Assembly: GCA_943330835.2 (NCBI GenBank)
Contig: CALQJH020000059.1
Coordinates: 1-9,245 of the forward strand
Length of the DNA stretch: 9,245 bases
Source: Candidatus Kuenenia stuttgartensis
GTDB taxonomy: Bacteria > Bacteroidota > Bacteroidia > Chitinophagales > Chitinophagaceae
Direction of reading: 5' to 3'
Below, one piece after another: positions 4,800 through 9,245 of the stretch. The position numbers and the translations under genes were made by a program. The notes under the pieces are model-generated. The model saw only the letters and a list, made by a program, of their open reading frames with translations, was not told where the DNA came from and did not search any database. Positions within the stretch are counted from its first letter, which is position 1, and each line of letters starts with the position of its first letter.

Positions 4800-6065
4800 A
4801 TGCATAATGATTCTGCTGAACAATCAAAACCTAATAGACTTACCACTTATATTGTTATCTCAATGCTGTTGGGAATAATAGTAGGGTATATTATTAATAT
4901 CAATGCTTCTCCTGAATTTATTAAAGACTTTTCTCCTAAGATAAAATTATTGGCTTCGATTTTTTTGAGATTAGTACAAATGATAATAGCACCATTGGTG
5001 TTTGCTACCTTGGTTGTAGGGATTGCAAAGCTGGGTGATTTAAAAGCCGTTGGCAGAGTTGGAGGAAAAGCAATGATTTGGTTTATCTCTGCTTCATTGA
5101 TTAGTTTGACCCTTGGCTTGATTTTAGTTACGATTACCAAGCCGGGAGTCGGTGTAAATATTGCCAATGCTGATTTGGATGGGGCAAGAGATTTAATGGG
5201 CAAAACAAAAGAATTTTCTTTAGATAAATTTGTCGAACATGTTTTTCCACGGAGTGTAATTGAAGCAATGGCTAATAATGAAATCTTACAATTAGTGATT
5301 TTTTCTATTTTCTTTGGAGTAGCTCTTACAGCAATTGGGAAGAAAGGAGAAAATATTATCAATGCATTAGATTCTTTAACTCATGTGGTATTGAAAATGG
5401 TTTCTTATGTGATGAAGCTTGCTCCTCTTGGAGTCTTTGGAGCGATGTCTGGCGTTATAGCTTTGAAAGGCTTGGGGATTTTAAAAACATACGCATATTA
5501 TATAGGGTCATTTTATTTAGGGTTGGCGGTATTGTGGATGATTCTTTTGTTTGTAGGGTATCTGATTCTAAAAAAACGATTGGTAGTTTTATTGAAAAGG
5601 TTATCAAATCCAATGGCTATTGCTTTTAATACAGCAAGCAGCGAAGCTGTTTTTCCGAAATTGGTAGAAGAGATGGAACGCTTTGGTTGTAATAATAAAA
5701 TAGTGTCTTTTACTTTACCGCTAGGTTATTCATTTAATTTGGATGGAAGTATGATGTACATGACTTTTGCCAGTATGTTTATCGCGCAAGCTTATAATAT
5801 TACAGCCATAACTGGAAGCATAAGCACCCAAATTGCTATGTTGTTGGTTTTTATGTTAACCAGTAAAGGAATTGCCGGAGTGCCAAGAGCTTCATTGGTA
5901 GTAGTTTTGGCAACAGGAAGTATGTTTGGTATCCCTCCTGAGGGTATAGGATTAGTTCTTGCCATCGATACGTTTTGTGATATGGGGAGAAGTATGACAA
6001 ATGTATTGGGAAATGCGCTGGCAACCGCTGCCGTTAGTAAGTGGGAGGGGGAGTTGAAGAGTTGA
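4800..6065 (+). CDS. Dicarboxylate/acidic amino acid:cation symporter (DAACS, GltP/DctA family)
   Basis: This 421-residue inner-membrane secondary transporter has the glutamate-transporter fold and is expected to take up glutamate/aspartate or C4-dicarboxylates with protons or sodium. Family marks: the HP1 serine motif NTASSEAVFP (277-286), the helix 7 motif NLDGSMMY (313-320), HP2 SKGIAGVPRAS (355-365), and helix 8 DTFCDMGRSMTNVLGN (390-405). R397 corresponds to the arginine that binds the substrate side-chain carboxylate in GltPh, and D390, D394 and N401 are kept. N405 stands where sodium-coupled GltPh has a sodium-binding Asp, so proton coupling is possible. The ATG at 4800 gives the normal start. 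The last codons (ELKS) and stop fall inside an 8-nt tandem repeat. It is first of four closely spaced plus-strand genes. Specificity (glutamate versus succinate/malate) cannot be settled from sequence. Confidence 0.93.
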   Translation: MHNDSAEQSKPNRLTTYIVISMLLGIIVGYIININASPEFIKDFSPKIKLLASIFLRLVQMIIAPLVFATLVVGIAKLGDLKAVGRVGGKAMIWFISASLISLTLGLILVTITKPGVGVNIANADLDGARDLMGKTKEFSLDKFVEHVFPRSVIEAMANNEILQLVIFSIFFGVALTAIGKKGENIINALDSLTHVVLKMVSYVMKLAPLGVFGAMSGVIALKGLGILKTYAYYIGSFYLGLAVLWMILLFVGYLILKKRLVVLLKRLSNPMAIAFNTASSEAVFPKLVEEMERFGCNNKIVSFTLPLGYSFNLDGSMMYMTFASMFIAQAYNITAITGSISTQIAMLLVFMLTSKGIAGVPRASLVVVLATGSMFGIPPEGIGLVLAIDTFCDMGRSMTNVLGNALATAAVSKWEGELKS

Positions 6066-6106
6066 AGAGTTGAATGGTTGAAGAGTTGAAGAGTTGAATG
6101 GTCAAA
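6051..6106 (+). repeat. 8-nt tandem repeat, unit GAGTTGAA
   Basis: Units run in register from 6051: three GAGTTGAA, one TGGTTGAA, two GAGTTGAA, then a degenerate TGGTCAAA. The 5' end overlaps the last codons and stop of the symporter gene and the rest fills the gap before the DedA gene. The reverse complement (TTCAACTC-type words) is a familiar low-complexity repeat between genes in Bacteroidota. Read on the minus strand it yields a spurious peptide rich in FNHSTLQL. Confidence 0.9.
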
Positions 6107-6124
6107 CACAAAACAAAATAGTAT

Positions 6125-6838
6125 ATGCTTGAAACGATTTTATTAGATTTCCAATGGACAAACCTTATTCAGCCTCAATGGTACATAAATACTGGAGGTC
6201 TATGGTTTATTTTATTAGTTGTGTTTGCTGAAACAGGACTTTTTGCTGGTTTTTTTCTTCCCGGAGACTCTCTTTTATTTGTAGCAGGTATTTTTAGCGA
6301 AGGGGATGATTTATTAGGTATAAAACCTATTCTACTTTCTGCATTAGGCTTTAAATTTAATGAGCCCTTTCTTAATTTGGTTTTTCTCGGAGTGTTGATT
6401 TCTATTGCAGGGATTCTCGGCAATACAGTAGGATACTGGTTTGGTAGAAAAAGCGGACCTTTTTTATTTGACAGAAGAGATACTTTTTTCTTTAAGAAAA
6501 AATATTTGTACCAGGCTAAGGATTTTTATGACAAGCATGGTGGCAGTGCCATTGTAATGGCAAGGTTTTTACCTATCGTAAGAACTTTTGCTCCAATCAT
6601 TGCAGGGGTTGTACAAATGGATAGAAAAAGATTCTCCTTCTACAATGTATCTGGAAGTATCGCTTGGGTATTTACGATGCTTTTCGCAGGACATTATTTA
6701 CAAAGATTTATTTTAAATTCTTTTGGGTTTGACTTGAAAAAGCACTTGGAAGTAATTGTGATTGGTATTGTTTTAATAACAACCTTACCCGTGGTTATTA
6801 AAATATTTAGCACTAAAAAGAAAAAAGAAAATCTATAA
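6125..6838 (+). CDS. DedA-family membrane protein (undecaprenyl-phosphate flippase-like)
   Basis: This 237-residue polytopic inner-membrane protein has the DedA/VTT fold. DedA proteins support membrane homeostasis; some members (UptA, PopT types) return undecaprenyl phosphate across the membrane for cell-wall and glycan synthesis. The marks are clear: FAETGLFAGFFLPGDSLLF (34-52) with E36 and D48 in the first re-entrant hairpin, GILGNTVGYWFGRKSG (96-111), and ARFLPIVRTFAPIIAG (146-161) with R147 and R153 in the second. These four charged residues correspond to those shown to be essential in E. coli YqjA/YghB. The insert at 60-84 (DDLLGIKPILLSALGFKFN) is a common feature of Bacteroidota members. 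The Lys-rich C-terminal tail should be cytoplasmic. It follows the symporter by 59 nt of repeat DNA and precedes the MFS gene by 7 nt. Family is secure; lipid substrate is inferred. Confidence 0.93.
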   Translation: MLETILLDFQWTNLIQPQWYINTGGLWFILLVVFAETGLFAGFFLPGDSLLFVAGIFSEGDDLLGIKPILLSALGFKFNEPFLNLVFLGVLISIAGILGNTVGYWFGRKSGPFLFDRRDTFFFKKKYLYQAKDFYDKHGGSAIVMARFLPIVRTFAPIIAGVVQMDRKRFSFYNVSGSIAWVFTMLFAGHYLQRFILNSFGFDLKKHLEVIVIGIVLITTLPVVIKIFSTKKKKENL

Positions 6839-6845
6839 TTTAAAG

Positions 6846-8075
6846 ATGTCTATTAAGTCAAAGAAAATCATAAACTATACCGTAGCTGTTGCCGCACTTG
6901 GATATTTCGTGGATATCTATGATCTGCTACTCTTCGGAATAATCAGAATTCCTAGTCTTAAAGCGCTTGGATTAAATGAGTATCAAATTAAAATTGATGG
7001 TGAGAATATTTTGATGTGGCAAATGGTCGGGTTGTTAATTGGAGGCATCATTTGGGGGGTGATGGGGGATAAGAAAGGACGATTAAGTGTATTGTTTGGG
7101 TCCATTTTATTATACTCTTTGGCGAATGTTGCAAATGGCTTTGTTCAAACAGTTGAGCAATATAAATGGATAAGATTTTTTGCAGGTATTGGATTAGCTG
7201 GAGAATTGGGTGCAGGAATTACATTAGTTTCAGAACTTGTAAGTAAAGAAAAAAGAGGGTTAGTTACGTCTTTAGTTGCTGGACTTGGATTAACCGGTGC
7301 AGTGCTTGCGTTTTATTGTAAACAAAACTTTGAATGGCGAACTTGTTTTTTTATTGGAGGTGGGATGGGATTTTTATTGCTAATGTTGCGTATTGTCGTG
7401 CTTGAATCCAGTATGTATAATGTGATTAAAAAGAAATACATAAAGAGAGGTGATTTTTTAATGCTATTTAAAGATAGAAAAAGATTCAAGAGGTATGTGT
7501 TGAATATTTTAATCGGACTTCCTACCTGGTTATGTATTGGAGTGTTGGTTACGTTTTCAAAAGAATTTGGAGAAGCCATGAATATCAAGGAAAAAATTGA
7601 TCCTGGAAAGTCTATCATGTACGCTTACATCGCAATTTCAATTGGTGATGTTCTCGCTGGAGTTTTAAGTCAGTGGCTAAAAAGCAGAAAGAAAGCGATA
7701 TTGATTTTTTACATGATTACTATTGTTTTCGTTATTTTATATTTCACTACATTATGGAATGGAAGCGCCTCTAAAATGTATTTGATATGTGCTGGAATTG
7801 GCTTTGGAACTGGTTTTTGGGCATTATTTGTTACGATGGCTGCTGAACAGTTTGGCACTAATTTGAGAGCTACTGCTACTACTACTATTCCAAATATGGT
7901 TAGAGGAATGCTGGCTATTTTTATTATTCCATTATTTAGGTTATTACAAACCTTCACTGGTAATTATTATCAGGCAGGCTGGATACTTGCATTGATCGTA
8001 ATGACTATTTCTATTGTTGCTGTTTTCCTGATTGAAGAAACATTTGGAAATGATCTTGATTTTATAGAAAATTAA
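6846..8075 (+). CDS. Major facilitator superfamily transporter, substrate unknown
   Basis: This is a 409-residue, 12-helix MFS transporter of the inner membrane. Helix 1 carries the acidic pair D23 and D26 in GYFVDIYDLLLFG, as in metabolite:H+ and aromatic acid:H+ symporters. The loop 2-3 signature is GVMGDKKGRL (71-80). Helix 4 has R110 followed by FFAGIGLAGELGAG with E120. A motif-A-like repeat between helices 8 and 9 is reduced (SQWLKSRKKA, 275-284). AAEQFGTNLRATATT (332-346) and the end EETFGNDLDFIE (397-408) are typical of the organic-acid/sugar-porter side of the family. The start lies 7 nt after the DedA stop, and the glycosyltransferase begins 11 nt after its own stop, so co-transcription is likely. 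The charged residues suggest a proton-coupled organic anion or related metabolite. Homologues next to DedA genes occur in flavobacteria as far as I recall, but I know of no assigned substrate. Confidence 0.9.
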   Translation: MSIKSKKIINYTVAVAALGYFVDIYDLLLFGIIRIPSLKALGLNEYQIKIDGENILMWQMVGLLIGGIIWGVMGDKKGRLSVLFGSILLYSLANVANGFVQTVEQYKWIRFFAGIGLAGELGAGITLVSELVSKEKRGLVTSLVAGLGLTGAVLAFYCKQNFEWRTCFFIGGGMGFLLLMLRIVVLESSMYNVIKKKYIKRGDFLMLFKDRKRFKRYVLNILIGLPTWLCIGVLVTFSKEFGEAMNIKEKIDPGKSIMYAYIAISIGDVLAGVLSQWLKSRKKAILIFYMITIVFVILYFTTLWNGSASKMYLICAGIGFGTGFWALFVTMAAEQFGTNLRATATTTIPNMVRGMLAIFIIPLFRLLQTFTGNYYQAGWILALIVMTISIVAVFLIEETFGNDLDFIEN

Positions 8076-8086
8076 TACTTGCTATT

Positions 8087-8089
8087 TTG
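8087..8089 (+). other. TTG start codon of the GT9 gene
   Basis: In this frame the preceding codons back to the TGA at 8057-8059 contain no ATG or GTG. TTG is followed directly by codons for PKILIIRF, where the family normally begins. No clear Shine-Dalgarno is visible in the 11-nt gap after the MFS stop codon, so translation may depend on coupling to the upstream gene. Confidence 0.8.
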
Positions 8090-9088
8090 CCTAAAATTCT
8101 AATTATAAGATTTTCCTCTATTGGTGATATCGTTTTAACCACTCCTGTATTTCGTTGTATAAAAAAACAAATACCTGATGCAGAAGTGCATTTGGTTACT
8201 AAAAAATCATTTAAAATTGTCACAGAAAATAATCCTTATATAGATGACTTCTTTTATTATGAGAAAGATTTGGATGGATTAATTGAGGCACTAAAAAAAC
8301 AAGAGTATGATTATGTAATAGATTTACAAAATAATCTCCGCAGTAATAAAATTAAATTTCTATTAAAGAAAAAATCGTTCACATTAAATAAGTTGAATGT
8401 GCGAAAATGGGTTTTTACAAAATTTCATCTTAATGTGATGCCAAAAAAACATCTTGTTATAAGAAATCTTGAGACGGTTGAAAAACTTGGAATTAAAGAT
8501 GATGGATTAGGGTTAGATTATTTTATACCAGAAAATGATATTGTAGAACAAAATGATATGCCTAGCTCTCATCATTTTGGTTTTATTGCTATTATTATTG
8601 CTGCGAATTACTACACCAAGAAACTTCCTGTTGATAAGTTAAAGGAGTTGTGTATGAAAATTAATTATCCAATAGTTTTACTTGGAGGTAAGACAGAGCA
8701 AGAGGAGGGGAAATTGGTAGCATCGATAGATCCAATAAAAATATACAATTCCTGCGGAAAATTTAATCTAAATGAATCGGCTGATTTAATTAGACAATCT
8801 AAATTAGTGATTACAAATGATACAGGACTAATGCATATCGCTGCAGCATTAAAAAAGCCAATTATTACAATTTGGGGAAATACAACACCATTTTTTGGGA
8901 TGTATCCCTATTATGGTATTCATTCAAATCAAATTTTCCAAAACACTGAAGTTGACGGGTTGTTTTGTAGGCCATGTAGTAAAATTGGATTTCATAAATG
9001 TCCTCTTGGTCATTTTAATTGCATGAGAAAACAAGATATTGAAGCCATTGTTTCAAAAGTGCATTCAAGATTAGGGTTGAGTTCTTGA
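8087..9088 (+). CDS. Glycosyltransferase family 9 (heptosyltransferase-like), TTG start
   Basis: This 333-residue GT-B enzyme of the family that adds heptose to lipopolysaccharide core acts at the cytoplasmic face of the inner membrane. The N-terminal domain opens with ILIIRFSSIGDIVLTTP (4-20); D14 matches the catalytic Asp of WaaC. The C-terminal nucleotide-sugar domain has VLLGGKTEQEEGK (197-209), ITNDTGLMHIAAAL (242-255) and WGNTTPFFGMYPY (263-275). A four-cysteine cluster, CRPCSKIGFHKCPLGHFNCM (294-313), is typical of Bacteroidota members and may bind metal. The start is TTG: an in-frame stop lies at 8057-8059, no ATG or GTG lies between, and the protein aligns with the family from its first residue. 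Odd points: the inter-domain motif usually like GxxHxTKxLP reads AANYYTKKLP. It is last of the four-gene run. Family is secure; sugar and acceptor are not known. Confidence 0.92.
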   Translation: MPKILIIRFSSIGDIVLTTPVFRCIKKQIPDAEVHLVTKKSFKIVTENNPYIDDFFYYEKDLDGLIEALKKQEYDYVIDLQNNLRSNKIKFLLKKKSFTLNKLNVRKWVFTKFHLNVMPKKHLVIRNLETVEKLGIKDDGLGLDYFIPENDIVEQNDMPSSHHFGFIAIIIAANYYTKKLPVDKLKELCMKINYPIVLLGGKTEQEEGKLVASIDPIKIYNSCGKFNLNESADLIRQSKLVITNDTGLMHIAAALKKPIITIWGNTTPFFGMYPYYGIHSNQIFQNTEVDGLFCRPCSKIGFHKCPLGHFNCMRKQDIEAIVSKVHSRLGLSS

Positions 9089-9089
9089 T

Positions 9090-9245
9090 TTAAGCTTTGA
9101 CAATAAATACGGGTATCTCTAATTCATGCCTCACTTTATTGATGGTAGTTCCGTAAATAAAATCTTTAATGCCCTTGTGTCCATGTGCTCCAATAATAAG
9201 AAGGTCTGCATTTTCTTCTCTAACAATTCTGATGATTTCATTTGC
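9090..9245 (-). CDS. Universal stress protein (UspA family), C-terminal fragment at the window edge
   Basis: The frame is open from base 9245 to a TAA at 9090-9092 and gives 51 residues ending IPVFIVKA. It holds the UspA nucleotide-binding motif G-2x-G-9x-G-T: GAHG, nine residues, then GT, inside ADLLIIGAHGHKGIKDFIYG. Family members bind ATP and help cells survive stress and growth arrest. The usual order of this end (ADLLIIG, ATP loop, final IPVFIV strand) is complete, while the N-terminal two-thirds lies outside the window. It is convergent with the glycosyltransferase, with a single base between stop codons and so no room for a terminator. It could be a stand-alone or tandem UspA, or the end of a larger transporter-UspA fusion; this cannot be decided here. 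Confidence 0.9.
   Translation of the reverse strand, partial: ANEIIRIVREENADLLIIGAHGHKGIKDFIYGTTINKVRHELEIPVFIVKA

Noticed and set aside
4847..5362. Minus-strand open frame of 171 codons
   Set aside because: It is antisense to the symporter, whose protein matches its family over the full length.
5792..6109. Minus-strand open frame starting MFDHSTLQLFNHSTLQLFN
   Set aside because: It is the reverse reading of the GAGTTGAA repeat plus the antisense of the symporter gene; it shows no family features.

Overview
The window looks like chromosomal DNA from a member of Bacteroidota, most likely class Flavobacteriia (a Flavobacterium-like organism). It is AT-rich. Shine-Dalgarno sequences are missing in front of nearly all genes. 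At least three promoter regions carry the Bacteroidota -7 element TAnnTTTG; in front of the S24 regulator gene it sits at good spacing from a TTG -33 box. The protein sequences and the short TTCAACTC-type intergenic repeat also fit this group. No rRNA, tRNA, CRISPR array or complete mobile element was seen.

Layout. (1) 1-928, minus strand: a small four-helix membrane protein ('cytochrome B-like' family of Bacteroidota) followed 4 nt later by surE, which runs off the left edge. (2) 929-1142: a divergent intergenic region with two perfect inverted repeats placed back to back, then a promoter overlapped by operator-like half-sites. (3) 1143-1901, plus: a LexA/CI-type regulator (XRE helix-turn-helix plus S24 peptidase) with its self-cleavage site and Ser/Lys dyad intact. 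(4) 1902-2323: a 13-nt minisatellite made of two homogeneous six-copy blocks, then an AT-rich stretch carrying more copies of the same half-site word found at the regulator's promoter. (5) 2324-2755, plus: a single-stranded DNA-binding protein with a strong terminator behind it. (6) 2804-3094: no recognisable gene. (7) 3153-4640, minus: an APC-family amino acid permease with its own 15-bp terminator. (8) 4800-9088, plus: a tight run of four genes, namely a dicarboxylate/acidic amino acid symporter, a DedA flippase-like protein, an MFS transporter and a GT9 (heptosyltransferase-like) glycosyltransferase that starts with TTG. (9) 9090-9245, minus: the C-terminal end of a UspA-type universal stress protein, convergent with the glycosyltransferase at a 1-nt gap.

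How the parts may work together. The S24 regulator plus ssb is the most interesting pair. An autocleavable repressor, a promoter with TACTAA/TTAGTA half-sites, and the same word twice in front of ssb suggest a small DNA-damage-type circuit. This is inference and is not proven by the sequence. The 4800-9088 run combines nutrient uptake with envelope functions (DedA in lipid-carrier recycling, GT9 in surface glycan synthesis), but apart from gene packing nothing proves a shared pathway. Most genes here look like ordinary housekeeping or transport genes; the unusual material is in the non-coding DNA around the regulator.
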